From contig JAGQGA010000183.1 in assembly GCA_020432595.1 (NCBI GenBank), positions 1 to 9,048 of the forward strand: a stretch of DNA of 9,048 bases, in the 5' to 3' direction. The notes under the pieces were generated by a model, which saw nothing but the letters and a program-made list of their open reading frames with translations, was not told the origin of the DNA and did no database searches. The position numbers and the translations under genes are program-made. This stretch comes from Anaerolineales bacterium (GTDB lineage: Bacteria; Chloroflexota; Anaerolineae; Promineifilales; Promineifilaceae). Shown here piece after piece: positions 1 to 8,424 of the stretch. Numbering within the stretch: position 1 is the stretch's first letter; every line of letters starts with the position of its first letter.

Positions 1-957
1 CAGCTTCCGGCACTGCAACGGCAGCTTGTCACCATTGCCCGCCAGCCAGACGCAGCCTACATTTTGCGCGTGCCGGGAACGATTGGCACGCTGCTGGCGG
101 GGGCGTTGCGATGGCACAAACGGCCGTTTGCCCTCGAACTCGTCGGCGACCCCCACGACAGCCTTTCCCCCACCGCCCTGCAAACCGGCTGGGCGCGCCC
201 CGTCCGCACCTTTTTTGTCCGCGCCTTGCAGCAGCAGTGTCGCCAGGCCATCGGCGTGGCCTATGTCACCCGCCACACCTTACAGCAACGTTACCCAGCC
301 AGCGGCTTCACCACCACCTACTCCTCTATTGAGCTACCCGACACCCATTTTCAACTGGCGGCACAACTGCGCCAAAACCACCACCCCAGCGACCCCCTGC
401 GGCTGATTTTTGTCGGCAGTTTGGCGCAGCGGTATAAGGGGCTGCATGTGCTGTTGGAGGCATTGCATCAGTGCCGGGGGCAGGGGGTTGATTTTTCACT
501 GGTGGTGCTGGGGGATGGGGGACAGCGGGTGGGGTATGAAGAAACGGCCGTTAAGCTGGGGCTGGCCGACCAGGTGACGTTTCATGGGTTTGTGCCGCAA
601 GGAACGGCCGTTGTCCACCACCTCTGCCGCGCCGACCTCTTCGTCATGCCCTCGCTGATGGAAGGGCTGCCCCGCGCCCTCATCGAAGCGATGGCCTGCG
701 GCTTGCCCGCCATCGGCTCCGCCATTGGCGGCATTCCCGAACTGCTACCGCCAGAAGCGTTGGTTCCGGCCAACAACGCGCCAGCCTTGGCGCAAAAGCT
801 GCTGGCTCTGCACCACAACCGGGCGCAGTTGGTTGCAATGGGCATTGTCAACCGGGCAGTGGCTCAGGAATACCGCGCTGAACGGCTGCAGCAGCGGCGG
901 CAGCAGTTCTATGACCAATTTTTACGTAAGATTCACCCGAATCTTCACCTTTCTTAA
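1..957 (+). CDS. Glycosyltransferase family 4 (GT-B fold), 5'-truncated
   Basis: The frame is open from the first base of the window, so the true start lies upstream; 318 codons are visible before TAA at 955-957. The C-terminal half is a Glycos_transf_1 domain: the strand LRLIFVGSLAQRYKG begins the nucleotide-sugar domain, followed by HGFVPQ and the donor-binding E-x7-E motif (E221 and E229 of the visible chain, in LMEGLPRALIEAMACG). The family moves a sugar from a nucleotide donor to a lipid-linked or other acceptor on the cytoplasmic side. The visible N-terminal part (VPGTIGTLLAGAL, ELVGDPHDS) resembles the acceptor domain of exopolysaccharide glycosyltransferases. Donor and acceptor cannot be read from sequence. 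Downstream genes on the same strand (second glycosyltransferase, phosphoglycosyl transferase, acetyltransferase) point to a cell-surface glycan locus. Three copies of the AACGGCCGTT palindrome lie in the gene (119, 543, 603). Family is sure; specific role is not. Confidence 0.9.
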   Translation, partial: QLPALQRQLVTIARQPDAAYILRVPGTIGTLLAGALRWHKRPFALELVGDPHDSLSPTALQTGWARPVRTFFVRALQQQCRQAIGVAYVTRHTLQQRYPASGFTTTYSSIELPDTHFQLAAQLRQNHHPSDPLRLIFVGSLAQRYKGLHVLLEALHQCRGQGVDFSLVVLGDGGQRVGYEETAVKLGLADQVTFHGFVPQGTAVVHHLCRADLFVMPSLMEGLPRALIEAMACGLPAIGSAIGGIPELLPPEALVPANNAPALAQKLLALHHNRAQLVAMGIVNRAVAQEYRAERLQQRRQQFYDQFLRKIHPNLHLS

Positions 958-2316
958 CACATCTCGATAGGCAATCACCTTATAGTGTGACAGCACCAGG
1001 GTCAGATGCCAACCGGGAAAGCCCGCTCGCTGTATGCAGCAGTTGCGCTTGGGGCGGCCAAACAAACCAAAAATAACAAGGATATGATCACGCATTTGAC
1101 GCTGCCTCGACCTGGCACGCCCACGCGATCAAACAACATTGTGAAAATAGCCCACATCACAACCATTGACATGAGCCTCCACTATCTGCTGTTGGGGCAA
1201 TTGCAGGCGTTGCAAGCGGCCGGGCATGAGGTGGTTGGCATTTCGGCGGCCGGCCCCCATGTACCCACGCTGACGGCGGCCGGTATTCGCCATATCGCCG
1301 TCCCCATGACCCGCACCATTACTCCGCTGGCCGATTTAGGGGCGTTGTGGCAGCTTTACCAAATTTTGCAGCGGGAAAAGCCAACCATTGTCCATACTCA
1401 TACGCCCAAAGCAAACTTGCTGGGGCAAATTGCGGCTTGGTTAGCCAACGTCCCGGTGCGGGTTTGCACCGCCCACGGCTTTTATTTCACCCCGCGCACG
1501 CCGCTGCTCAAACGGTTTTTTTACCAACTGCTGGAATGGGTTCCCGCCAAGCTGACGCAGCGGCTTTTTTTGATCAACCGGGAAGATATGGCAGCCTGTC
1601 ACGAGTTGGCTCTGTGCAGCCCGCAAAAGACGCGGCTGCTGGCGGGTGGCACGGGGGTGGATTTGCACCAATTTTCGCCAACGCCATCCCCATTGACGCG
1701 GCAGGCGGTGGGGCTGCCCGCCACTGGCCCGGTGGTGGGGTTTGTGGGGCGGCTGGTGGCCGAGAAAGGGGTGCGGGAGCTGCTGGCGGCAGCGCGGCTG
1801 GTACGGCAGCGGGTGCCAGATGTCACCTTCCTGCTGGTGGGGCCGGTTGACCAAGAGAAACCGGATGCGCTGACCCCGGAAACGGCCGTTTCCTATGGCG
1901 TAGCCGACTGCACCGTGTTCACCGGCAGCCGCTCCGATTTACCAGATTTATACGGGCTAATGGATTTGTTTGTGCTGCCCTCACACCGCGAAGGGCTGTC
2001 GCGGACGTTGATGGAGGCGGCGGCGATGGGGCTGCCGGCCGTGACAACGGATGTACGCGGCTGTCGAGATGTGGTGATAAACGGCCGTTCTGGTCTCGTT
2101 ACCCCGCTTGGTAATGTCGCCGCGTTGGCCGATGCCATCACTGACCTGCTGCTAAACCCCGCGAAGCGGCGGCAAATGGGACAGGCGGCGCGGCAGCTTG
2201 CCGTGACCCAATTTGACGAGCAGGTTGTTTTTGCCCAAGTTGAAGCGGAATATGAGCAGCTATTGCATGAACAGGGGATGGCGCAACCAAATGGGCGTAT
2301 TGCCTGCGCCCCAACC

Positions 2317-2320
2317 GGAG
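2317..2320 (+). promoter_or_regulatory. Shine-Dalgarno for the phosphoglycosyl transferase
   Basis: GGAG inside the end of the preceding glycosyltransferase gene, 9 nt before ATG 2330. It fixes that ATG as the start and shows that the 32-nt overlap between the two genes is genuine rather than an over-long call. Confidence 0.6.
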
Positions 2321-2329
2321 AAATGAACA

Positions 2330-2938
<609 letters not shown>

Positions 2939-2941
2939 TCT

Positions 2942-3634
2942 ATGCGCGTTTTGATCATTGGTGCCGGTGGGCACGGACAGGTTGTGGCGGATATTTTGCT
3001 GGCGATGCACCGGGAAGGCAGCCCGCTCTACCCCATTGGCTATGTGGATGATGACCCGGCGATGTGGGGAAAACTGCCGTTAAATCTGCCCGTTTTGGGC
3101 AGCAGTGCCGATGTGGCACGCATTTCCCACGATGCTGTGGTCATTGGCATTGGCAACAACCGCCATCGTCGGGTGCTGTTTGAAAGCCTAACCCAGCAGG
3201 GAGAGCAGTTTACCACGGCTTGCCACCCAACGGCCGTTATTTCCCCCCACGCCACGCTGGGCATTGGCTGCGTGGTGCAGGCCAGAGCTGTTGTCAACGT
3301 TGGCAGCAGCGTCGGCGATAACGTCATTCTCAACACCGGCTGCTCGGTAGACCACCACAACCAGATTGGCAACCACGTCCACATTGCCCCCGGTGCCCAC
3401 ACCGGCGGCGATGTGGTGGTGGGGGATGGGGTGCTGGTGGGCATTGGAGCCACCGTGATGTCTGGCATCACGGTGGGCATTGGCGGCACGGTGGGCGCTG
3501 GGGCTGTTGTCACCCGGCACGTTGCCCCACACACCACTGTCGTTGGCATCCCCGCCCAAGTCGTTTTCCCTGCTCCCATAGACACGCTGCTTTACAGTAC
3601 GTATGTTTCCGATAATGCTTCGTTGGGAGAGTGA
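2942..3634 (+). CDS. PglD/NeuD-family sugar O/N-acetyltransferase
   Basis: A 230-aa protein. It has an N-terminal PglD_N Rossmann-like domain (MRVLIIGAGGHGQVVADIL, then GYVDDD near residue 35) and, from about residue 97, a left-handed beta-helix of hexapeptide repeats (ISPHATLG, VGDNVIL, IGNHVHIAPG, VGDGVLVGIGATV). The conserved catalytic histidine is H138 in SVDHHNQIG, corresponding to His125 of Campylobacter PglD; the enzyme would be a trimer using acetyl-CoA. The family acetylates amino sugars on UDP (PglD) or hydroxyls of sialic acid-type sugars (NeuD). Start ATG 2942 lies 3 nt after the stop of the phosphoglycosyl transferase gene, so the two are translated from one message; a GGGG at 2923-2926 is too far away to be a convincing ribosome site. 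No aminotransferase or dehydratase for the same sugar is visible here. TGA at 3632-3634 is followed 2 nt later by an AACGGCCGTT copy. Confidence 0.92.
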   Translation: MRVLIIGAGGHGQVVADILLAMHREGSPLYPIGYVDDDPAMWGKLPLNLPVLGSSADVARISHDAVVIGIGNNRHRRVLFESLTQQGEQFTTACHPTAVISPHATLGIGCVVQARAVVNVGSSVGDNVILNTGCSVDHHNQIGNHVHIAPGAHTGGDVVVGDGVLVGIGATVMSGITVGIGGTVGAGAVVTRHVAPHTTVVGIPAQVVFPAPIDTLLYSTYVSDNASLGE

Positions 3635-3636
3635 AA

Positions 3637-3646
3637 AACGGCCGTT
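3637..3646. repeat. AACGGCCGTT palindrome, intergenic copy 1
   Basis: A perfect copy, extended to AAACGGCCGTTT, lying 2 nt after the TGA of the acetyltransferase gene. It shows the motif is not simply a consequence of protein sequence. As an uninterrupted palindrome it leaves no usable loop, so it is unlikely to be a terminator by itself. Confidence 0.9.
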
Positions 3647-3812
3647 TCTTAAGATATGGAAATTTATTCTGTTTCTTCCACAAGCTGCCAGACAGACCCA
3701 ATACCAGTTCAACATTCAGCCTGACAACCAGCTTTCCAACCAAGCCGTATTGACATTTTGAATAGCCAATGCCCCTAACGGATCATCGCTGTGGTCTTGC
3801 TGCTCCCTTGCA

Positions 3813-3822
3813 AACGGCCGTT
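3813..3822. repeat. AACGGCCGTT palindrome, intergenic copy 2
   Basis: A perfect copy about 120 nt upstream of the -10 box of the LCP promoter and well outside the likely LCP coding region. It could be an upstream regulator site, but the same sequence inside many genes argues against a dedicated operator. Confidence 0.85.
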
Positions 3823-3912
3823 ACGCTTTCTTTCCAGGCTTTGCATCCTTTTCCAAGACCTGTCACCATTTATGGGTAATCACAAAAAACAAACAGCAAA
3901 ATCCGCTGTTTT

Positions 3913-3940
3913 TTTTCAAATTGTGTTACGAAGGTATAAT
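3913..3940 (+). promoter_or_regulatory. Sigma70-like promoter of the LCP-lipoprotein unit
   Basis: A perfect -10 box TATAAT at 3935-3940, with TTTTCA at 3913-3918 as the -35 box (4 of 6 matches to TTGACA) and a 16-nt spacer. Transcription would begin near 3947, leaving a leader of about 20 nt before ATG 3968. The promoter lies in frame with the longest upstream extension of the LCP gene and so argues against a start at 3791. Confidence 0.65.
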
Positions 3941-3967
3941 GTACAGGCGCTAGGATTGCTTAGGTGC

Positions 3968-5416
3968 ATGAAACAGATGAGAACGAATTCCCACGGGCGT
4001 CGCCCACGCTCAAACATACGTCTACCTTTATGGCTTTTGTCGCTGCTTGTCCTGCTTTTTGCTGTTGTTGTGCTTTGGAGCAGCATCTGGCTTTTTCAAA
4101 CCATTCGGACAATGGCTTCCAGTTGGGAACTGTCGGCCGAGCCAGATTTTGGGTCAGTAGTTGAACCCGTTCCTGGTTCTGCCGTTGCCGTAGCAAACGA
4201 ACCAAATGTAACCACGAGCGGAGAACAGCCGGAAACGGTCATACTGCCATCGGTGTTGGAGCCGTGGGCAGGTAACGAGCGGCTATCTCTGCTGTTGCTG
4301 GGAATTGATCAGCGGTGCGAGGAGGATGGGCCAACGCACACCGATACGATGATGGTGATGAGCATTGAACCAGTTAACAAAAGCATCACCATTTTGTCGC
4401 TGCCACGAGACTTATGGGTTGAAATCCCTGGGTTTGAAGTGGATCGCATTAACCAGGCGTATTATTTTGGGCAAGTGTATGAGTACCCTGGTGGCGGGGC
4501 GGCACTGGCGATGGAGACAGTAGAGTCGGTGCTGGGGTTGCCCATTGACCACTATGTGGCGGTTAACTTTGATGCTTTTGTGAAGGCCGTGGATCTAGTA
4601 GGGGGAATTACGGTGCAGGTGCCAGAGGCGATTGATGACCCAACCTATCCGGATCGCTGCTATGGGTATGACCCGTTTCGGATTGAGGAGGGAGAGCATT
4701 TGCTGGATGGAGCGAGTGCGCTGAAGTATGCGCGAACGCGGGCGACTTTTGGTGGTGATGTAGACCGTGCCGGGCGCCAGCAAGCGGTTATTTTAGCAGT
4801 GCGTGAGCAGGTGCTACAGCTTGATATGCTGCCGCAGCTTATTCGGCAGGCTCCGCAGCTTTGGCAAACATTTCAGGATAATGTACGAACCGATTTGGCT
4901 TTGACGGAGATGTTGCAATTAGCACTGCTGGTGCAAGAGATTCCGTCGCAGAACATTGAAACGGCCGTTATTGACTACAACTATGTCTATAACGAAACAA
5001 CCCCCGATGGTAGGCAAGTGCTGGTACCGAATCGGGAAGAAATTCGCATTTTGCGCGAACGGCTTTTTGCCCCACCAGCCATACCCACCCCAACCGTACA
5101 AGATTTACCGGCACTAATGGCAACTGAGGAAGCGCGGGTGGCAGTCTATAACGGAACGGCCGTTTTTGGGTTGGCTGCTGCTACACAAGAATATCTACAA
5201 GGCTTGAACGTAAACGTTACCGAGATTGGCAACGCCGACTCGTCCACATATCGTACAACCCAAATCATTGATTATGGTTCGCATCCGTATACTGCCCTTT
5301 ACTTAGTGCAGCAAATGGGTATCCCCCCGCTAAACGTCAGCAGCGGTCGAGAGCCAGATGGGGATTATGACATCCTGATTATTTTGGGAAACGACAGGCA
5401 AGCAGCAAATCAGTAG
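3968..5416 (+). CDS. LytR-CpsA-Psr (LCP) family glycopolymer transferase with LytR_C domain
   Basis: 482 aa from ATG 3968. A short basic N-terminus (KQMRTNSHGRRPRS) precedes one membrane helix at residues about 19-43, so the rest is extracytoplasmic. A low-complexity linker leads to the LCP domain (about 105-275): LLLLGIDQR with D114 and R116, HTDT (124-127), LSLPRDLW with R147 and D148, DRINQAY, and KYARTR (R256, R258) followed by DRAGRQQ (D266, R267, R270). These are the acidic and arginine positions that bind the pyrophosphate of the polyprenyl substrate and metal in the family. A LytR_C domain follows from about residue 389 (ARVAVYNGT) to the end. The family transfers glycopolymers from undecaprenyl diphosphate to the wall or other acceptors, which fits the glycan genes upstream. 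It has its own promoter at 3913-3940. ATG 3977 is an alternative start. Palindromes lie at 4960 and 5155. Family very likely; acceptor unknown. Confidence 0.92.
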   Translation: MKQMRTNSHGRRPRSNIRLPLWLLSLLVLLFAVVVLWSSIWLFQTIRTMASSWELSAEPDFGSVVEPVPGSAVAVANEPNVTTSGEQPETVILPSVLEPWAGNERLSLLLLGIDQRCEEDGPTHTDTMMVMSIEPVNKSITILSLPRDLWVEIPGFEVDRINQAYYFGQVYEYPGGGAALAMETVESVLGLPIDHYVAVNFDAFVKAVDLVGGITVQVPEAIDDPTYPDRCYGYDPFRIEEGEHLLDGASALKYARTRATFGGDVDRAGRQQAVILAVREQVLQLDMLPQLIRQAPQLWQTFQDNVRTDLALTEMLQLALLVQEIPSQNIETAVIDYNYVYNETTPDGRQVLVPNREEIRILRERLFAPPAIPTPTVQDLPALMATEEARVAVYNGTAVFGLAAATQEYLQGLNVNVTEIGNADSSTYRTTQIIDYGSHPYTALYLVQQMGIPPLNVSSGREPDGDYDILIILGNDRQAANQ

Positions 5417-5442
5417 CGCGACACAGCAAACAGGATATCTGG

Positions 5443-7611
5443 ATGAGAGGAGAGTGTGTGCGAAAATGGTCGAGTGTCATGTTTGGACTCATGTTAACCA
5501 CCATGATCGCCTGTAATCCCATTGCCGAAGATGATCCACGTTTGCGCCCCACCCAGTTTCCACTTGATATAACGCCCACCATTTTTATCGCCCAACGCCC
5601 CACAGACCCCTCCCCTCCAACGGAAGAACCGGTTCCAACCCCGGAGCCAATTGCCGAAACCAACCCTACCCTTGGTGGAACACCCTTACCCCCCCAGGGT
5701 TGGCAATGGATTGGCGGTGAATCACTTGGTGCCCAAATAGCCGTGCCAAATGTGTGGGTTGATATGGCGGCCAGATTAGATGAAATGGCTTTTACCAATC
5801 GGTTGGGATTGCCCACGCTGTTTGCTGCTGATCTGGAGCGGACGGGGCTGTCTCTGCTGGGGGGGAAAACGGTGGATACGGGTGCTTATGTGATGGGCTT
5901 GCTGACCAGCTATGATTTGGCGACCAACAGCCCGGTAGAGGGGCTGGCGGTGCTGCAAGCGGATTTGGGTCAGTCGGTAACGGCCGTTTCTGAAATCACC
6001 CCCTTTATTCGCGTTGAAGATGGGCTGGGACAAACGGCCGTTGCCAGTGCCTACATCGAAGTAGAAGGCAGCATCCCCGGCTTACCACCAATTGTTGGGC
6101 AAATGCTGCACACACGCATTCTGCTGTTCACCTTTGGCAGCAACCAGACCAACGCTAGTTCTTCACAAATTGCCTTTTTTTTCGGTTCCGATGTCGCGCA
6201 TTGGGACACTTATGAGACCCTTTTCTCGCAAATGGCCGAAACCATCATCATTCACCAGCTTCGCCCCAGCTTACGCTTAGGCGAAGGCACCGTTGTCGTT
6301 GTCGGCGATTTAACAGACGGGGCTAACGTTACCCGATTGCTCAATCAAGGCGGGCGCGATTTGTGGACATTTCGCAGCGAAGGTGCCCAGTTCGTAACTT
6401 TTCAGCTTCACCCCGAATCTGCCAACCTAGATTTGTCGCTGCAACTGTTTGACCCAACCGGGCAAACGATTGCCGACGTTGACAACGGCTATGCCGGTGA
6501 CACAGAAATTGTGACCGATGTTTTCCTCAATGACCCCGGCGTGTATATTGCTGCCGTCAACGATTTTTCCTCAACGATTGGGCGCTACCAGCTACAGTTA
6601 GCGATCACAAGTGAACCACAGTTTGGCGAAGGCGGCACAATCCATTTTGGCGAAAGCATACAAAATCGGCTACAGGCGGGCAAGCAGCATGTTTGGACAT
6701 TTTCTGGAACGGCTAACCAATTGATTAGCGTGGTGCTAACGCCCGGCAGCGAAACATTTGATGCCATTTTAGATTTGTATGGGCCGGACGGGCAGCGGCT
6801 GGTGGCGTTAGATGAGGGGTTTAGTGGTGATGCTGAGGTGATTGCGGGCTATGCGTTGCCAGTTACTGGTCCATTTTCAATTATGGTACGTAATTTTGCC
6901 GAAGGTGGCGACGGTACCTATGCGCTGGCGCTGGATGAGGGGGGCGAAAGCACGCTCAATTTTTTTGATGCCGGGGATTTGGCCTATGGGCAGACGCAAC
7001 AAGAAACATTGCGCCCCAACGAAGCGCAGGCATGGTTTTTCAACGGCACGGAGGGGGATGTGGTGCAGGTGAAGGCCAGCCCGCTGGACGACCAGCTTGA
7101 TTTGGAGATATGGTTGTTAGACCCGAATGTGGTGCGTTTAGCAACGACTGATGATCATTTGGTGGGGCAGACGGAGGCGGTGGAAGTGTCGCTGCCACAC
7201 GATGGGCAATATGTGGTTTTGGTGCGCGATTATTATGGTCTGGCAGGTGCTTATGAAATTCAACTGATGGCAATGCAGTCGCAAACGGCCGTTTCTGCTG
7301 GCACCCTCAATCTGGGACAAACAGTCGTTGGACAATTAGCCACCGGCACCCGTGCCGCCTGGTCGTTTGAAGGGCAAGCAGAGATGCCCATTCAGATTAC
7401 CTTAGCCCCAACCCAGCCCACCCATGACCTTGTTTTATCGCTGCTGACCCCCGATGGCGAGACTGCCCTGGAAGTGGATGAGCATGGGGCAGGGGAGGCG
7501 GAGCAGGTGGCGCAATTTGTGCTGCCGACAAACGGCCGTTGGCAGCTTGTCGTCGAAGAGTTTTTTGCCCAACCCGCCGATTACCAATTAACTCTGAACT
7601 TTGCACCTTAA
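5443..7611 (+). CDS. Lipoprotein with four tandem PPC-like beta domains
   Basis: 722 aa from ATG 5443, or 717 from GTG 5458. A signal segment ends in a lipobox-like TMIAC (Cys24), so a membrane-anchored lipoprotein is predicted. Residues about 32-86 are a Pro/Thr-rich spacer. Residues 87-277 form a domain I do not recognise, with IAVPNVWVDM near its start. From about 279 four repeats of roughly 110 residues follow (279-390, 396-499, 504-610, 618-722). Each has an aromatic W-[TFS]-F strand (W308, W418, W531, W640), a D-x-x-L-x-L-x-x-P-[DTN] segment and a closing strand of the VxDF or VRDYY type. This matches the bacterial pre-peptidase C-terminal (PPC) beta-sandwich pattern, normally found as an accessory module of secreted enzymes. 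No protease or other catalytic motif is visible, so a binding or structural role is more likely. It follows the LCP gene by 26 nt, in one transcript. Palindromes lie at 5979, 6033, 7284 and 7531. Specific function unknown. Confidence 0.82.
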   Translation: MRGECVRKWSSVMFGLMLTTMIACNPIAEDDPRLRPTQFPLDITPTIFIAQRPTDPSPPTEEPVPTPEPIAETNPTLGGTPLPPQGWQWIGGESLGAQIAVPNVWVDMAARLDEMAFTNRLGLPTLFAADLERTGLSLLGGKTVDTGAYVMGLLTSYDLATNSPVEGLAVLQADLGQSVTAVSEITPFIRVEDGLGQTAVASAYIEVEGSIPGLPPIVGQMLHTRILLFTFGSNQTNASSSQIAFFFGSDVAHWDTYETLFSQMAETIIIHQLRPSLRLGEGTVVVVGDLTDGANVTRLLNQGGRDLWTFRSEGAQFVTFQLHPESANLDLSLQLFDPTGQTIADVDNGYAGDTEIVTDVFLNDPGVYIAAVNDFSSTIGRYQLQLAITSEPQFGEGGTIHFGESIQNRLQAGKQHVWTFSGTANQLISVVLTPGSETFDAILDLYGPDGQRLVALDEGFSGDAEVIAGYALPVTGPFSIMVRNFAEGGDGTYALALDEGGESTLNFFDAGDLAYGQTQQETLRPNEAQAWFFNGTEGDVVQVKASPLDDQLDLEIWLLDPNVVRLATTDDHLVGQTEAVEVSLPHDGQYVVLVRDYYGLAGAYEIQLMAMQSQTAVSAGTLNLGQTVVGQLATGTRAAWSFEGQAEMPIQITLAPTQPTHDLVLSLLTPDGETALEVDEHGAGEAEQVAQFVLPTNGRWQLVVEEFFAQPADYQLTLNFAP
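5448..5454 (+). promoter_or_regulatory. Shine-Dalgarno that may select GTG 5458 for the lipoprotein
   Basis: AGGAGAG ends 3 nt before GTG 5458 (AGGAG core 5 nt away), which would give a compact 19-residue lipoprotein signal starting M-R-K-W. The competing ATG 5443 has AGGAT at 5432-5436, its AGGA core 7 nt away, and an n-region containing Glu and Cys. Both starts are in frame; sequence alone does not settle it, though the signal-peptide shape favours the GTG. Confidence 0.5.
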
Positions 7612-7615
7612 AGTA

Positions 7616-7640
7616 GGAGCGTATCGCATACGCCCTTTTT
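7616..7640 (+). terminator. Rho-independent terminator of the LCP-lipoprotein unit
   Basis: Perfect stem GCGTAT (7619-7624) / ATACGC (7628-7633) with loop CGC. It is extended by GG (7616-7617) against CC (7634-7635) with A7618 bulged, then T5 at 7636-7640 and CTT. It begins 4 nt after the lipoprotein stop codon. The convergent crotonase gene ends at 7642. Read on the minus strand the same hairpin is followed only by a short T run, so it may act weakly in that direction too. Confidence 0.82.
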
Positions 7641-7641
7641 C

Positions 7642-8424
7642 TTACCGATGCTGCCAAACGGGCGGCCGTTTTTCCAGAAACGCATTCACCCCTTCCTGAG
7701 CGTCCTCGGCCATCATGTTGCACGCCATCACCGTGCTGGCGTAAGCATATGCCTCGGCCATGCCCATTTCGATTTGCCGATAGAACATCTCTTTGCCCAT
7801 CGCCACGGCAACGGCCGATTTTGCCTTAATCGCCGCCACAAACCCATCCACGGTTGCATCAAGCTGGCCAGCTGGCACGGCGCGGTTGATGAGACCCTGG
7901 GAAACAGCCGTTTGGGCATCCACAAACTCCCCGGTTAACAACAGTTCCATGGCCTGTTTGCGCGATACGTTTCGGCTGACGGCGACGGCCGGCGTGGAGC
8001 AAAACAGCCCAAAGCGAATCCCCGACGTGGCAAACTGCGCCGAATCCACCGCCACCGCCAAATCACACGTTGCCACCAATTGGCACCCTGCTGCCGTCGC
8101 CATCCCCTGCACTTTGGCAATCACCGGCTGCGGCAGCTTGGTAATCGTCAGCATCATTTGGCTGCATTGGGCAAAAAGCTGGTCATAATACCCCTGCGAC
8201 GGATTGGCCTGCATCTGCTTAAAATCATGCCCGGCGCAAAACGCCTTCCCATTAGCCGCCAAAACCACCACCCGAACGGCCGTATTTTGGGCAATCTCAT
8301 CCAGTTCCGTTTGCAACGCCGTCAGCATCTCCTCCGACAGCGCATTAAATTGCCGGGGTCGGTTCAACGTTAGCGTCACCACCCCATCACACGCTTCCCG
8401 CAGCAAAATTGGTTCTTCGCTCAT
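7642..8424 (-). CDS. Enoyl-CoA hydratase/isomerase family protein, ECHDC3-like
   Basis: A 260-aa crotonase-fold protein, full length for the family. The CoA/oxyanion-hole strands are present: NRPRQFNALS, AFCAGHDFKQ (A64-G65) and QGMATAAGCQL (G113). The two catalytic glutamates of classical enoyl-CoA hydratase (Glu144 and Glu164 of the rat enzyme) align with Gln115 and Gly135. GLFCSTPAVAVSR (139-151), LLTGE and the C-terminal KRPPVWQH match, from memory, the ECHDC3 subfamily, where the equivalent motifs are GLFCSTPGVALAR and KRKPVWSH. It may therefore catalyse a different crotonase reaction or none. The start is secure: AAGGAGG lies 7 nt upstream of ATG 8424, and the ATG overlaps the stop of the acyl-CoA synthetase gene by four bases. 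The stop (TAA) is at 7644-7642, just beyond the terminator between the convergent units. Confidence 0.92.
   Translation of the reverse strand: MSEEPILLREACDGVVTLTLNRPRQFNALSEEMLTALQTELDEIAQNTAVRVVVLAANGKAFCAGHDFKQMQANPSQGYYDQLFAQCSQMMLTITKLPQPVIAKVQGMATAAGCQLVATCDLAVAVDSAQFATSGIRFGLFCSTPAVAVSRNVSRKQAMELLLTGEFVDAQTAVSQGLINRAVPAGQLDATVDGFVAAIKAKSAVAVAMGKEMFYRQIEMGMAEAYAYASTVMACNMMAEDAQEGVNAFLEKRPPVWQHR

Larger units (their letters stand above)
3635..3967 (+). other. 333-nt intergenic region before the LCP gene
   Basis: No supported gene. An open frame starts at GTG 3791 and joins the LCP gene, but its first 59 codons give no recognisable protein and the promoter sits inside it, so I treat it as non-coding leader. 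The region holds two AACGGCCGTT palindromes (3637, 3813), T-rich tracts around 3910-3916, and the promoter at 3913-3940. I see no strong hairpin with a T-tract that would end the upstream glycan operon, nor a riboswitch-like structure. Confidence 0.6.

Noticed and set aside
954..986. Possible promoter before the second glycosyltransferase: TTAACA (954-959) and TATAGT (981-986).
   Set aside because: The spacer is 21 nt, too long for a normal sigma70 promoter, and the -35 overlaps the upstream stop codon; not supported enough to list.
1441..1854. A 137-codon minus-strand open frame within the second glycosyltransferase gene.
   Set aside because: A basic, His/Gln/Pro-rich antisense shadow of a strong GT4 gene.
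3636..3647. AAACGGCCGTTT after the acetyltransferase gene as a rho-independent terminator.
   Set aside because: The palindrome has no spacer, so a hairpin would keep only about four weak A-T-rich base pairs around a GGCC loop, and no T-tract follows.
3188..3715. A 175-codon open frame on the minus strand opposite the acetyltransferase, and a second one at 3040-3585.
   Set aside because: Both mirror the hexapeptide-repeat gene; their compositions (runs of Pro/Thr or Asn/Ala/His) are typical antisense shadows and neither has a ribosome site.
3750..3778. TTGACA at 3750-3755 as a -35 box.
   Set aside because: No -10-like hexamer lies 16-18 nt downstream; the better promoter is at 3913-3940.
3791..3967. 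In-frame 59-codon N-terminal extension of the LCP gene from GTG 3791.
   Set aside because: The extension has no family similarity, adds a Cys/Leu/Phe-rich stretch ahead of a normal LCP membrane helix, and contains the promoter; ATG 3968 gives a standard LCP N-terminus.
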